NCBI RefSeq assembly: GCF_028683135.1
Contig: NZ_JAJUBB010000004.1
Coordinates: 248,001-312,000 of the forward strand
Reading direction: 5' to 3'
Source of the DNA: Enterovibrio qingdaonensis
Lineage (GTDB): Bacteria > Pseudomonadota > Gammaproteobacteria > Enterobacterales > Vibrionaceae
DNA length: 64,000 bases
The stretch's first letter is position 1; every line of letters starts with the position of its first letter. A program made the position numbers and the translations under genes. The notes beneath the pieces are model-generated. The model had not been told where the DNA came from, ran no database searches, and saw nothing but the letters and a program-made list of their open reading frames with translations. Positions 7,561 to 17,708 of the stretch are shown piece after piece.

Positions 7561-10366
7561 GCAGAAATTACGTCGTTTTCAATTCACAATAGGCCAACGA
7601 CTTGCTTTGGGGTTTGGATTGCTCATCGCCATTTTTATCTCCGCCGTTGTCTTTACCAATTCGCGCTTAGCTGAGCTACAGAAAGTGGGAACCTCGTTAC
7701 TTGAAAACTCCGTCCCCACCTCCATTGCAGGAAAAGAACTAAACAGTGAACTTAACAAATCCCTCGCCATTCTCCGTGGGTATCTTGTTCTCGGCGACAA
7801 AACACTTATCGATAAAAGGCAGCAAATCTGGCAAAACATTGATACACAACTCAAATTGTTGCATCTGAACCAGCTAGAGACTGCCGATTACAATGAAAAG
7901 CTCGAACAACTAAAGGAAGGTCTACGACAGTACCGTGCCGCGCAGGACGAAGTAGAAAACCTTGCGCATACGGTGGATGAACAACCTGCGATGAAGATCT
8001 TTGGGGAAAAAGCAGCACCGTCCATTTTTCGCTTAGTCTCAAACCTCGATAGGTTAAGTGCTATTGAACAAACCTTACCTTCTACACCATCACGTAAAAA
8101 ACTGCTTGGGTTAATCTCCGACTCAAGCGCATCACTTTCTCTCAGTCTTGGGGCTGTCAGATCTTATCTTTTAAGCGGCAACCCAGTATTTAAAGCCGCT
8201 TTTTTCCAACATTGGACAACCAATAGCATTCGATTCGATGAGATTAGCGAAATTGCCTACTTGTTTACGAACGATCAAAAGGAGATGTTTACCCGCTACT
8301 CACAAGAGCGAGAAACCTTCCCTGACATCGTCGATGAAATGTTTATGGTGCGGGATTCCGACCGTTGGAACATGTCGCAGTATTTATTAGGTGCTAAAGC
8401 GGCTCCGCTTGCCGATGCCTCACTCGCCATCGTAAACAATATCTTGCAATCCCAGTCAGATGCGCTTCAAGCAGAGGTGAGCCACCTCGAGTCATTAAAC
8501 AACACCATGGTGCTGGTACTTAAGATTACGGGTATCGTTGGCGCAGTTTTAGGCTGCCTAATTGCCTACAGCATCACGCGTTCTATCGCTCGTCCTATGA
8601 GAGGAACGACAATGCGGCTTAAGCATGTCGCAGAAAATGGGGACTATGCGGTGCGCTTAAACGTGCGGGGAAATGATGAAATAAGTCAATCGGCCGAAGC
8701 GTTTAATACGTTTATGGATGCCACTCAAGATGCGTTAAGCGAAATGCAAAAGGTAATGGAACGTCTGGCAAGCGGTGATCTATCAGTGCGGATGCAAGGC
8801 GAGTTTCGAGGCGACCTTTTAAAAATAAAAGAAGCGACGAACACCTCGCTCGAGAACGTAGAACGTGCTGAATGCGCCAAACAAGCAGCGGAATATGCAG
8901 CAGAAACCACCGCCAACGAAAATGCAAAAGTTCGTCAAGCCCTTGATAGCGCATCCAACTGCATATTAATGGCAGACACGGATCACCGCATAATTTATGC
9001 AAACGCAGCAACCTATCACCTTTTGCAAGATGCCGAAGCAGAATTCGCCAAAGAGCTCATGGGCTTTAGTGCGCAAGACATCATCGGACAACCCATTGCC
9101 AATTTCCATGGTGCGTCATTGACAGAAGCGCAACTCACATCACTTATCACACCAATGTATTGTGAATTTTTCATTGGCGAAAAAGTTTTCTCTGTTAACG
9201 CTGTTCCCATGTTCGTCCATTCTGGTGATCGCATTGGTACCGTACTGGAGTGGAAAGACAGAACAGATGAGGTGGCGATAGAGTTAGAAATTGATGATGC
9301 TATCGCGGGTGCAGCCAGAGGAGACTTTAGCAACACCTTACAAATGGATGGCAAACGCGGCTTTTTCTACAACTTGTCAGAAGGGCTGAACATGCTCATT
9401 TCTAACGTCGAAAGTACCACTGAAGATATGCAAAACCTGCTTGGTGCAATGTCGACAGGTAATCTCACCCGACGAATGGAAAAGAACTACTCAGGAAAGT
9501 TCGACCAACTTAAGCAAGACACGAACCAAACCATCGACACTCTCACAGAGGTCATTAGCAAGATTCGTCAAACAGCAACAACCGTCTCTAAGCTTTCACA
9601 GGAAATCGTGGCGGGAAATCAAGACCTGAGTCAACGAACCGAAGTCCAAGCTTCATCGCTGCAAGATACCGCCTCCAGCATGGCAAACATGACCACCATA
9701 GTAAAACAAAGCGCAGAAAGCGCATTTGCGACCAAACTCCTCAGCATGAAAGCGCGCGCTAAAGCAAGGGAAGGCGGGAGTGCCATTAATCGTACTGTCG
9801 ATGCCATGGACGATATCAGCTCTGCCAGTGAAGAAATTGCGGAGATTATCGGCGTGATTGATGATATTGCGTTCCAGACCAACTTACTTGCGCTCAATGC
9901 TGCCGTCGAAGCTGCAAGAGCAGGCGAACAAGGTCGCGGCTTTGCGGTTGTCGCTGGTGAGGTTCGTAACCTTGCACAACGCTCAGCGAAAGCCGCAAAA
10001 GAGATTACAGACCTTATCAACGCAAGCAACGCCAAAGTGGTCGTTGGCGCATCGCTGGTTGGGGAGTCAGGAAAAACGCTCACAGAGATCGTATCGATGG
10101 TGGAAGAAATGGGTAGCAGGATGGAAGAAATCAGCGAGGCTGCTCAAGAGCAAAGCGCCGGTATTGATCTGGTCAACAACGCCATCACTAAAATGGACCA
10201 AATGACACAGCAAAATGCCGCCCTCGTGGAGGAAGCCACCAATGCAAGTGAAGGCTTGCTTAGCGTTTCTCAAGAAATGCGAGAAATGGTTGCCTTCTTT
10301 ACAATCCCTGTCCAACACGATGTTGCCGATGATATGCCCAAAAGCAAAAAACGTGGCCGAAAATAG
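7553..10366 (+). CDS. Large transmembrane methyl-accepting chemotaxis protein with HAMP repeats and PAS
   Basis: 937 residues. TM1 at about 15-33, a long helical periplasmic sensor to about 318 (four-helix/HBM-like), TM2 at about 320-342, a HAMP domain and a second HAMP-like unit to about 440, a PAS-like domain at about 460-575, another HAMP-like unit at 580-690, then a kinase-control domain with the conserved tip ([37 protein letters not shown]). It should signal to CheA/CheW. There is no C-terminal NWETF pentapeptide; the end is basic (KSKKRGRK). The start has GAGGAGAGGAG upstream, inside the preceding gene. Confidence 0.88.
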   Translation: MSKQKLRRFQFTIGQRLALGFGLLIAIFISAVVFTNSRLAELQKVGTSLLENSVPTSIAGKELNSELNKSLAILRGYLVLGDKTLIDKRQQIWQNIDTQLKLLHLNQLETADYNEKLEQLKEGLRQYRAAQDEVENLAHTVDEQPAMKIFGEKAAPSIFRLVSNLDRLSAIEQTLPSTPSRKKLLGLISDSSASLSLSLGAVRSYLLSGNPVFKAAFFQHWTTNSIRFDEISEIAYLFTNDQKEMFTRYSQERETFPDIVDEMFMVRDSDRWNMSQYLLGAKAAPLADASLAIVNNILQSQSDALQAEVSHLESLNNTMVLVLKITGIVGAVLGCLIAYSITRSIARPMRGTTMRLKHVAENGDYAVRLNVRGNDEISQSAEAFNTFMDATQDALSEMQKVMERLASGDLSVRMQGEFRGDLLKIKEATNTSLENVERAECAKQAAEYAAETTANENAKVRQALDSASNCILMADTDHRIIYANAATYHLLQDAEAEFAKELMGFSAQDIIGQPIANFHGASLTEAQLTSLITPMYCEFFIGEKVFSVNAVPMFVHSGDRIGTVLEWKDRTDEVAIELEIDDAIAGAARGDFSNTLQMDGKRGFFYNLSEGLNMLISNVESTTEDMQNLLGAMSTGNLTRRMEKNYSGKFDQLKQDTNQTIDTLTEVISKIRQTATTVSKLSQEIVAGNQDLSQRTEVQASSLQDTASSMANMTTIVKQSAESAFATKLLSMKARAKAREGGSAINRTVDAMDDISSASEEIAEIIGVIDDIAFQTNLLALNAAVEAARAGEQGRGFAVVAGEVRNLAQRSAKAAKEITDLINASNAKVVVGASLVGESGKTLTEIVSMVEEMGSRMEEISEAAQEQSAGIDLVNNAITKMDQMTQQNAALVEEATNASEGLLSVSQEMREMVAFFTIPVQHDVADDMPKSKKRGRK

Positions 10367-10385
10367 CCTCAACAGAGGTTCTCTG

Positions 10386-10420
10386 CTTTAAGAGGCCATC
10401 ACGCCTCTTAAAGCCCGTTT
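10386..10420 (+). terminator. Probable intrinsic terminator after the chemoreceptor gene
   Basis: Perfect 11-bp stem CTTTAAGAGGC / GCCTCTTAAAG with loop CATCAC, followed by a weak T-rich tract. It lies between convergent genes. Confidence 0.6.
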
Positions 10421-10438
10421 GATTTTGCAGACAACGGA

Positions 10439-12019
10439 TTAGCCATCAGCCTTCGCAAGCATTTCACGATCCACCTTTTCTGTTTGTGGTTGAGGTTGCG
10501 GTTGCGGTTGTGAGGGCAACTGACCACACCAATATTTCCCCGGTGAGAGGATTTGGTTTGGATCCATCGCCTTTTTCAATTGATCCAGTAACGCCAAGTG
10601 ATTAGGTTCTATATAAGGATAAATATCACCAAACAAACCACTACCACTTCGGTATGGACAAAAGCCCTGCTCAAGAAGGGCGGTATCCAACGCCTTATAA
10701 AACGCCTTCGCTCGCACCACTGACTCTGGGGTTTTCTCATAACGAATATTGGCGATAAGCACCACGGCTCGCTCAGTGACGTTTGTCATGGTGTAGCGTT
10801 CTTCGTAACCATGTTCGGCAAATAGCGGCCTGCAAATCTCCAGCATGCGTTCAATATCTTGTGTTTTGCTGCTTGTGACGGCACATATCCAGCGGAAGTA
10901 CGCGGGAAAATCCTTCGTCTTCATTTGTGAATGCGCTGTTGGGTGGTCAAGCAACGTTTTGATGGCGTCGTCCGTCGGCGTGCCTTGCTTGAGATCCCAT
11001 ACAATTTTCAGGCTCTCAATGTGCGGTGATTTTAAATACTTATTAACCCATTGAATGATATTCCAACGCTGGCGCGTAAGCGCAACAAACCTCAGTCCGG
11101 GCACCGTCTTATTCAGTGATTTCTTCATTTCACGATAGCGTGCTTTCGCCATCGATTTAGGCCCAGATAAGGTTGTAGTGACCACCCAAGCACCCGCGAC
11201 GTTTTTCGCGTTTTCCCCCATGGCTCGCGCCATCGAGGCGGTATGAACACCACTCGTCACAATCCCGAGCCTTTTCAAACGCGCCATTTCACACACCACC
11301 TTGGGTGCGTCAGCATATGATTTGCAAAGGATAACAATGTTAAGGTCAAAATCTGGGGCTGGCTGCAATGCTAGCGTCATTTCCAAGACGATGCCCAAGT
11401 TGGATTGGGAAAATAGCCCTTGCAGCACAGGACCAATACCATAAGGATAAACATGCTTGGCAACACTTTGTTGATAGGCACCCATCCCCGTTTCTATAAT
11501 TTTTCCCGTCGGCAATAACACGCGCATCGACAGAACACTGCCGAATCGATCACTGTAGTTTGTATGTCCAAAACCACGCTCAAGAACGTTGCCAACGACA
11601 CTGGTATGCTTCCCTGCCGCTGTGATATCTAACTGTAAAGAAGCACCATTGCTCATGATAGCGTCATGCAGTTGAGACTGTGTGACCCCCGGTTGGATTC
11701 GGACATACGCGTCATCTTCGTTAATCTCAAGCACGCTGTTCATCAGCTTTAGGTTAACGATCACTTGGTCTGAGGCAGTAGCCTGCGCAGTGCCATATCC
11801 CCAGTTTTTTCCCTGAGCAAGAATGTGAATAGTAAACTGGTGATGATTTGCCGCATTTACCAATTCCAGAAGGTCATCTTCATTCTCCGGCCAAACGATA
11901 GCGGCGGGGCGACAACGGCTGCCATTGAGCGCAAGCGCATACTCATCCAGCAACGCGTCATTATCGCTCCACTTTTCTGCACTAAATAGGGTACTGATCA
12001 CCGCGACTGATGACATCAA
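10439..12019 (-). CDS. FAD-linked oxidase of the VAO / p-cresol methylhydroxylase type
   Basis: 526 residues. The N-terminal FAD_binding_4 fold shows GKNWGYG and the PGVTQSQLHDAI turn at about residues 68-130, with FGHTNYSDRFG further on. The C-terminal half ends with MDPNQILSPGKYW, typical of the vanillyl-alcohol-oxidase family. Members oxidise alcohols, phenols or amines through FAD; the substrate is not known. The extreme C-terminus carries an unusual Pro-Gln run (PQPQPQPQ) before a charged tail. It is divergently transcribed from a FeeM/LuxI-like acyltransferase across about 230 bases, suggesting a shared pathway. Confidence 0.78.
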   Translation of the reverse strand: MMSSVAVISTLFSAEKWSDNDALLDEYALALNGSRCRPAAIVWPENEDDLLELVNAANHHQFTIHILAQGKNWGYGTAQATASDQVIVNLKLMNSVLEINEDDAYVRIQPGVTQSQLHDAIMSNGASLQLDITAAGKHTSVVGNVLERGFGHTNYSDRFGSVLSMRVLLPTGKIIETGMGAYQQSVAKHVYPYGIGPVLQGLFSQSNLGIVLEMTLALQPAPDFDLNIVILCKSYADAPKVVCEMARLKRLGIVTSGVHTASMARAMGENAKNVAGAWVVTTTLSGPKSMAKARYREMKKSLNKTVPGLRFVALTRQRWNIIQWVNKYLKSPHIESLKIVWDLKQGTPTDDAIKTLLDHPTAHSQMKTKDFPAYFRWICAVTSSKTQDIERMLEICRPLFAEHGYEERYTMTNVTERAVVLIANIRYEKTPESVVRAKAFYKALDTALLEQGFCPYRSGSGLFGDIYPYIEPNHLALLDQLKKAMDPNQILSPGKYWCGQLPSQPQPQPQPQTEKVDREMLAKADG

Positions 12020-12246
12020 CTGTTCCTCTCATCCTTTTGCATTCAAACAGTAAGCCATTGTTTGAATGAAGAATAAATTGGATTGCGAACCGTGAAGAAG
12101 AAATTGGGAGAGTGTATTTGGTTTTCTGTAATACCTTTGCATTGTTGATACCCGCATAGTGTGCACTCTCGCGGCATTTCAATCTGTCTATTTCATTGCT
12201 TACCGAGATTTGCTTAGTATGCCAATGCATACATTAAGGAGTGGAC

Positions 12247-12906
12247 ATGGACTTTTCTAAATTCTCTAATCACCTTTGTTTAACACATGAAGAGAAGATC
12301 ACAGCCTACAACATTCGGTATCAAGCTTATACCGATGTTGACTACGAGCCACTGTCAGGGTCAGGCTTATACAAAGATGAATATGACGAAGAAAGTAATC
12401 ACTTTACGTTCTTGTTGAAAGATCAGGGCAAACCTATGGCCACCGCGCGAGTCAGTGTGAAGTGTGCTGATTTGGAATGGCCTTCTGTCCCCTGTGAACG
12501 AGGCTTTGCTGAAAAGTTTGCTGAACTAAGTAAAACACACCCAGTGATCGTGGAAATTGGCCGTTTGGCAGTGCTGCCGGAAGTCAGAGGTATGTCATCA
12601 ATTGCGCCACTGGCTCTCTATGCCAACGCATTTGCATTTACAGAATATTTTGATGATGTCTTGATGGTTTGCGCGTCTGGGAAAAAGCACAAGCGATTCT
12701 ACGAGCGTTTGGGGTTAACACGCGAAACCCCATTTGCACCGAGACCACATTGCGCAATCGATCTTTGTTTAATGACCGTTCCTTTAAAAATCGATCCTTT
12801 TCTAGAACAGACAATGATGGAAAGGAGCCAACTCGATGCTCTGATGCCTAATCTAAGCCCCATATTTAGGCACCATGACATCGCCGCACTAAGAGCGTCG
12901 GCATAG
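12247..12906 (+). CDS. FeeM/LuxI-like GNAT N-acyltransferase
   Basis: About 219 residues. The ATG at 12247 is preferred over the GTG at 12241 because AAGGAG lies seven bases before it. Recognisable blocks are IRYQAY near the N-terminus, YKDEYDEESNHFTFLL, ATARVS and VEIGRLAVLPEVRG. This order fits the autoinducer-synthase / N-acyl amino acid synthase branch of the GNAT fold, which uses acyl-ACP to acylate an amino group. Assignment to FeeM rather than LuxI is by overall look only. No LuxR-type receptor is adjacent. The divergent FAD oxidase could act on the product. Confidence 0.6.
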   Translation: MDFSKFSNHLCLTHEEKITAYNIRYQAYTDVDYEPLSGSGLYKDEYDEESNHFTFLLKDQGKPMATARVSVKCADLEWPSVPCERGFAEKFAELSKTHPVIVEIGRLAVLPEVRGMSSIAPLALYANAFAFTEYFDDVLMVCASGKKHKRFYERLGLTRETPFAPRPHCAIDLCLMTVPLKIDPFLEQTMMERSQLDALMPNLSPIFRHHDIAALRASA

Positions 12907-12937
12907 AATACTCAAAGTTCACCCTGTGTGTCTGCAT

Positions 12938-12968
12938 GAAAAAAACCAGCAAATATTGCTGGTTTTTT
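12938..12968. terminator. Bidirectional intrinsic terminator
   Basis: Stem AAAACCAGCA / TGCTGGTTTT with loop AATAT, flanked by A-run and T-run, between the convergent acyltransferase and chemoreceptor genes. Confidence 0.85.
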
Positions 12969-12994
12969 ATGAGAAACAATAAACAACGACAATA

Positions 12995-15427
12995 CTAGGC
13001 TGATTTGGTTTTGAAGAACGTCACCAGTTCTAACAAAGCCTCTGCTTCTCCCAACATATTCTCACTGGCTGCCGTGGTTTCTTCAGCCAAGCCCGCATTT
13101 TGCTGCGTCATGTTGTCCATTTCAGTGATTGCTCGACCGATCTCGCCTATTCCTTGAGACTGCTCTTTTGTCGCTATGCTCATGGAGTTAATCATGTCGG
13201 ATACGTTTTTGATTGCTTCAACAATTTCAACCAAGTTATCACCGGATTCACGCACCAAGTGCGTGCCGTCTTTCACCTTTGACACACTCGCATTGATCAG
13301 TTTTTTAATTTCAACCGATGCCTTTGCACTTCGTTGTGCCAGATTTCGAACTTCACCAGCAACCACCGCAAAACCACGCCCTTGCTCACCGGCTCTTGCT
13401 GCTTCCACCGCCGCATTTAGTGCCAATAGGTTAGTCTGGAACGCGATTTCATTGATCACCCCAATGATGTCTGAAATCTGCCTACTGGAGTTCTCAATGT
13501 CAGCCATTGCGGCCACGGCTTCAATGACGACCTTTCCACCACGTTCCGCTTTTTGTGTGGCCTCGGCCGCTAACTTAACGGCACCTGCAGACGTATCTTC
13601 ATTTTGCTGTACGGTTGCGGTGATCTCTTGCATGCTTGCTGCTGTTTCTTCCAAGCTGGTGGCCTGAGCTTCCGTTCTGTCACTCAGATCTGTTGTTCCC
13701 AACCGAATTTCTCTCGCGGCAGCACTAACAGAGGAGGAGGCTTTAGAAATATCGAGAACCAATTCATTTAAACGTTCGATCGTCGAATTTAAGGCCCGTC
13801 GTACTGGCTCAAATTCTTCATCCAACTCCTCTTCAATGTGATAACCCAAATCCCCTTTTGACAAGCTCATTAAACTCGCGCTAATAAGTGCCACTGCCCG
13901 TTTTTTAGCAGTAATATCGGTTGCGTACTTCACCACTTTAAAAGGTTTTCCCGACAAATCGCAGATTGGGTTATATGACGCTTGAATCCAAACTTCTCGA
14001 CCACCTTTAGCAAATCGCTGAAACTCCGCACTTTCGAATTCGCCACGGTTCAGCTTTTCCCAAAACTGTTTGTATTCCCGAGACACACCATACTCTGGGT
14101 CGACAAAAATGGAGTGATGACGCCCTTGGACCTCTTTTAGGGTGTAACCCATCGCGTTAAGAAAGTTGTCATTGGCAGAAAGGATGTTTCCTTTCATATC
14201 GAATTCAATAACCGCCTGGGATTTCCCTATCGCAGCAATTTGCTCCTCAGAATCGGCATTCTTCAATTTCTGCGCAGTGATATCACTTGCAAATTTCACC
14301 ACTTTAAATGGCTTTCCCGATGCATCCAGAATTGGATTGTAAGAGGCCTGAATCCATATCTGGCGTCCACCTTTGCCTACACGTTCAAACTCTCCGCTTT
14401 GAAACTCACCCTTCCCAAGACGCTGCCAAAACGTTTTGTAATTTTTTGAGTTACGGATTTCTGGCGTGACAAACATTGAATGATGCTTGCCTTTTATTTC
14501 CTCCAGCCGATAGCCTATCGCCTTTAAAAAATTACCATTGGCATGGCGAATGGTGCCGTCTAAGTCAAACTCAATGACCGCCTGCGATTTTGATATGGCT
14601 TCAATCTGCCCTGCAAAATCCGCATTACGGATGCGTTGTTCCGTCACATCCGTTGCAAACTTCACCACTTTGAAGGGCTTACCCGCTTCATCAAGAATGG
14701 GGTTATAAGACGCGCGAATCCAAACCTCTTTACCCCCTTTACCCAAACGTTTGTATTGCGCTATTTGAAACTCTCCACGCCCTAAAGACTCCCAAAATTG
14801 TTTGTATTCTTTTGACTGAGCAAATTCCGGTTCAACAAACATCGCGTGATGCTTCCCTTTGACCTCGCTCAGTTCATACCCCATCACGGCAAGGAAATTG
14901 TCGTTGGCATCAAGAATATTGCCGCGTAAATCAAACTCAATCACCGCCTGACTACGATTGATAGCATCAATTTGGCCAGCATGATCCAAGTTGAGGGTTT
15001 TATCGCGGGTAATATCCGTCGCGAATTTTACGATTTTTTGTACTTGCCCATTTGGCGCATGAACCGGGTTGTAGGACGCTTGGATCCACACTTCACGACC
15101 GTTCTTACCAATGCGTTTGTACTCATTGCTAAATGACTTCCCATGCGCAAGCCTGATCCAAAAGTCTCTGTATGCCTGAGATTTTGCAAAGTCGGGCTGA
15201 ACAAACATTGAGTGGTGTTTGCCTTTAATCTCACCGAGCGAATATCCCATGACCGTCAGGAAGTTTTTATTTGCGTAAAGAATTTTTCCTGACGTATCAA
15301 ACTCGATCATGGCAAGGGTTTTATCCAACGCAATTAGCTTGGCTTCCGCTTCACTCGTTACCACTGACTGGGTTCCCAAAAGATAGCTCAGTGATCGGGA
15401 TAGGCTAGAAAGTATCGATGTTCGCAT
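12995..15427 (-). CDS. Soluble methyl-accepting chemotaxis protein with four tandem PAS domains
   Basis: 810 residues without membrane segments. Four PAS/PAC units of about 122 residues each span about 30-516. Each repeats the same blocks: an AVIEFD start, a MGY...GKHHSMFV middle, WIQASYNPI and KVVKFATDIT at the end. A short linker leads to a kinase-control domain with the conserved tip ([37 protein letters not shown]). The layout resembles Aer-like and BdlA-like cytoplasmic receptors that bind FAD or haem to sense redox or oxygen; the cofactor is not visible. The similarity between units points to repeated duplication within the gene. The start has CAGGAG upstream. Confidence 0.88.
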   Translation of the reverse strand: MRTSILSSLSRSLSYLLGTQSVVTSEAEAKLIALDKTLAMIEFDTSGKILYANKNFLTVMGYSLGEIKGKHHSMFVQPDFAKSQAYRDFWIRLAHGKSFSNEYKRIGKNGREVWIQASYNPVHAPNGQVQKIVKFATDITRDKTLNLDHAGQIDAINRSQAVIEFDLRGNILDANDNFLAVMGYELSEVKGKHHAMFVEPEFAQSKEYKQFWESLGRGEFQIAQYKRLGKGGKEVWIRASYNPILDEAGKPFKVVKFATDVTEQRIRNADFAGQIEAISKSQAVIEFDLDGTIRHANGNFLKAIGYRLEEIKGKHHSMFVTPEIRNSKNYKTFWQRLGKGEFQSGEFERVGKGGRQIWIQASYNPILDASGKPFKVVKFASDITAQKLKNADSEEQIAAIGKSQAVIEFDMKGNILSANDNFLNAMGYTLKEVQGRHHSIFVDPEYGVSREYKQFWEKLNRGEFESAEFQRFAKGGREVWIQASYNPICDLSGKPFKVVKYATDITAKKRAVALISASLMSLSKGDLGYHIEEELDEEFEPVRRALNSTIERLNELVLDISKASSSVSAAAREIRLGTTDLSDRTEAQATSLEETAASMQEITATVQQNEDTSAGAVKLAAEATQKAERGGKVVIEAVAAMADIENSSRQISDIIGVINEIAFQTNLLALNAAVEAARAGEQGRGFAVVAGEVRNLAQRSAKASVEIKKLINASVSKVKDGTHLVRESGDNLVEIVEAIKNVSDMINSMSIATKEQSQGIGEIGRAITEMDNMTQQNAGLAEETTAASENMLGEAEALLELVTFFKTKSA

Positions 15428-15568
15428 TAGTTAAACTCCTGTTCAGATACTGAAAATTCTAGTCTATGTGTTGCATTCTTCCTCTCAAGATGCGAAAAAA
15501 TTCAGGTAGCTAGCAGTAATATCAACCGAGAATATCTCGAGGGAAAATCACCCTAACAACAATAAAGA

Positions 15569-16366
15569 TTAGCGGCGTGATGACGCATGGCGATGTAGCC
15601 AGTCGTTGAGGATTTGATTGAAGGTATCGGGGGATTCTAATGGCACAAGATGGCGCATGCCTGCGATCATTGAAAACTCGCCATCGGGGTACAGTGCGGC
15701 AAGGACTTTTTTAGATGTTGGCGGGGTATGGTCGAATTCAGCACTAATAAGAAAAAGTGGGCACCTGATTAAAGCAAGCTTATCGAGAACCTGCCAGCCT
15801 AGAAGCGCATTGAACGAGGCAATATAACTGGCTCGATCATTCAAGCTCCACCTAGCCACCGCCTCAATGCGCTTCTCCTTCAACGCCTCGCCGGGAAGAA
15901 GTTGATCTCCCATCATTTTTGCTATGCGAGCCACTGAAACAAATTTCAATAAGAATCGCCTAGTTAACAACATCCACCATTCTATTGCCATGCGGGGCTT
16001 ACATTCCGCCAAGGCATTAACAACGGCCAATTTAGCGATTTTCTCTGGGTAGCGAATGGCTAATTCCATCCCGACCATTCCTCCCATCGAGACCCCAACC
16101 ACCGTCGCTTTTTCGATAGACAATTGATTAAGCAGGTCATGGATAACGTCAGCGCAGTGAGGCAGCGAAAATGTCTCAATTTTCCCTCCCGATTGGCCAT
16201 GTAATGGAAAGTCGGGGGCAATCACATCGAAATTTTGAGAGAAGAAGGCGATTTGCTCGGACCAATCGACACTGCTAGAGCCCAAGCCATGCAGAAAAAC
16301 AAGGGGAGAGCCACTACCCCTTCGTTCAAAATGGATCGGTATATCAGCACTGATAATCGTGGGCAT
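15569..16366 (-). CDS. Alpha/beta-hydrolase fold protein
   Basis: 265 residues with FLHGLGSSS (oxyanion loop) at about 25-33, the nucleophile elbow GVSMGG at about 94-99, an acid residue in SAEFDHTPP and the catalytic His in MRHLVPLE near the C-terminus. The size and pattern fit the 3-oxoadipate enol-lactonase / BioH-like group, but a specific substrate cannot be assigned. The ribosome-binding site AAGGTG lies at the edge of a parS2 site (16374-16388), so bound ParB2 could interfere with expression. Confidence 0.78.
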   Translation of the reverse strand: MPTIISADIPIHFERRGSGSPLVFLHGLGSSSVDWSEQIAFFSQNFDVIAPDFPLHGQSGGKIETFSLPHCADVIHDLLNQLSIEKATVVGVSMGGMVGMELAIRYPEKIAKLAVVNALAECKPRMAIEWWMLLTRRFLLKFVSVARIAKMMGDQLLPGEALKEKRIEAVARWSLNDRASYIASFNALLGWQVLDKLALIRCPLFLISAEFDHTPPTSKKVLAALYPDGEFSMIAGMRHLVPLESPDTFNQILNDWLHRHASSRR

Positions 16367-16373
16367 CTTGCAC

Positions 16374-16388
16374 CTTTACACTGTAAAA
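16374..16388. promoter_or_regulatory. parS2 partition site 1
   Basis: CTTTACACTGTAAAA matches the chromosome II parS2 consensus NTTTACANTGTAAAN at every defined position. It lies in the gap upstream of the alpha/beta-hydrolase gene, about 20 kb from ori2. Confidence 0.85.
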
Positions 16389-16397
16389 CCCAGTAGG

Positions 16398-16964
16398 CTA
16401 ACCAGCGCAACGCAGGGTGTGCACATCTTCTCGTTGCAATTCCAGCCACTCTTCACGCAGAACACCATAACGAAGGGAGTCATAGTATTCGCCTTTGTAA
16501 TACCGAACTTTGCGGATACGCCCTTCTTCCTGCAAGCCGAGTGCCTCAGCACACTTCATCATTCGAGGGTTTCCCGACCACGTTGTTAAACCAATGCGTG
16601 CAACGTCTGTTCGATCAAAAAGGTGTGTAATCCATAGTGTGAGTGCTTTTCGCCCAAGTTGCTTTCCCCAATATTGAGACGTGAAAAGTGTTATACCCAC
16701 TTCTAGCCAACGGGTTGACTGATCTTCCCAATAACACGACAAATAGCCTATCGCCATGTCTTGATATTCGATCACCATGGCCGTTTCACCTGCCTTCAAT
16801 CGCTTAAACAGATTGCGGCGAAACTGGAAGCGAGATTGATATTCTAGTGGGAAGTAGGGAGCGTCGTGCTGTTTCCATTCATTGTCAACATAGATGAAAT
16901 GCCAAAGATGGTCTCTTTCATCCGTTCGGGCTGGTCGCAAGCAAATATCGTCTAGCTGTAACAT
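16398..16964 (-). CDS. GNAT-family N-acetyltransferase (RimJ/RimL-like)
   Basis: 188 residues of typical acetyltransferase_3 layout. CLRPARTDERDHLWHF at the start, SCYWEDQSTRWLEVGI in the central strand, the acetyl-CoA loop around SQYWGKQLGRKALTLW, and NPRMMKCAEALGLQEEGRIRKVRYYKGEYYDS near the C-terminus split across two well-known family blocks. It should transfer acetyl from acetyl-CoA to an amino group. The substrate is unknown. The start has AAGGACGATT upstream. Confidence 0.8.
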   Translation of the reverse strand: MLQLDDICLRPARTDERDHLWHFIYVDNEWKQHDAPYFPLEYQSRFQFRRNLFKRLKAGETAMVIEYQDMAIGYLSCYWEDQSTRWLEVGITLFTSQYWGKQLGRKALTLWITHLFDRTDVARIGLTTWSGNPRMMKCAEALGLQEEGRIRKVRYYKGEYYDSLRYGVLREEWLELQREDVHTLRCAG

Positions 16965-17284
16965 AATCGTCCTTGTTTCTAAGCCGCTCCTATGCGGTCT
17001 TTTTATGCAGGTTGAACCCCAGCCACTGATTTAACACGTCATTGTTCAAATCGAATATGCTTTCTTGCGTATTCACTGGTGTTCATATCTAACCTATCGC
17101 AACGTCAACAATATCGCGAAAAAAGGTCATCACAACCTCGGTGAGATCAGAATTTTTACGCGAAAACGCGAAACCTCAACACCCTGCCTCTGACACAGTT
17201 TTGTCTCGTAAACTGGAAAACCGTCTCTCCTTATCTACCCTATTGATATACCAACTACTAAAACACACTCAATTTTTAGGGTAA
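16965..17284. other. Intergenic region upstream of the globin gene
   Basis: About 320 bases between divergent genes, presumably holding both promoters. I see no small gene. There is a weak CCGC/GCGG hairpin followed by TTTTT at about 16983-17005, not convincing as a terminator. Confidence 0.4.
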
Positions 17285-17290
17285 ATGATC

Positions 17291-17704
17291 ATGTCTTTAA
17301 CGCCACAGCAAGTCACATTGATCACGCAAAGCTTCAAAAAAGTTGAACCTATCTCGTTGAAAGCAGCAGAGATTTTTTACGACACCCTGTTTTCCTATGA
17401 CCCGACTCTTAAGCGGTTATTTAAAGGAGACATGAAGCAGCAGGGACGCAAGCTTATGGCGATGGTAAGTGCAGCAGTGAATAGCTTGGATTCTCCTGAC
17501 ACATTGGTCCCTATTTTGAAGGAGTTGGCCAAACGTCACGTGAGCTATGGCGTTAAACCGTCGCACTTTACGCCCGTCTGCAATGCGTTGCTGCATACAC
17601 TTAAAGTCGGGTTGGGCGATGAGTTTACCCCACAAGTACGCGATGCTTGGGCAACAATGCTTCACTTCGTCGCAGACACGATGAAAGCCGAAATGGCGGC
17701 TTGA
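17291..17704 (+). CDS. Single-domain bacterial globin (Vitreoscilla haemoglobin-like)
   Basis: About 137 residues beginning MSLTPQQVTLI. The globin fold is clear: FYDTLFSYDPTLKRLFKGDMKQQGRKLM (split here across helices B to E) and the proximal His in KRHVSYGV, followed by WATMLHFVADTM at the C-terminus. It lacks the reductase domain of flavohaemoglobin. Such proteins bind O2 and NO and may support respiration or NO detoxification. Two ATGs (17285 and 17291) are possible; the second sits nine bases from AGGG. The gene is convergent with the SRAP gene, with four bases between the stops. Confidence 0.85.
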   Translation: MSLTPQQVTLITQSFKKVEPISLKAAEIFYDTLFSYDPTLKRLFKGDMKQQGRKLMAMVSAAVNSLDSPDTLVPILKELAKRHVSYGVKPSHFTPVCNALLHTLKVGLGDEFTPQVRDAWATMLHFVADTMKAEMAA

Positions 17705-17708
17705 ACAC

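Noticed and set aside
17285-17294. ATGATCATG at the globin start, similar to an RctB iteron
   Set aside because: A single copy with no GAAAGC-like flank or other origin words; it is explained by two adjacent start codons.
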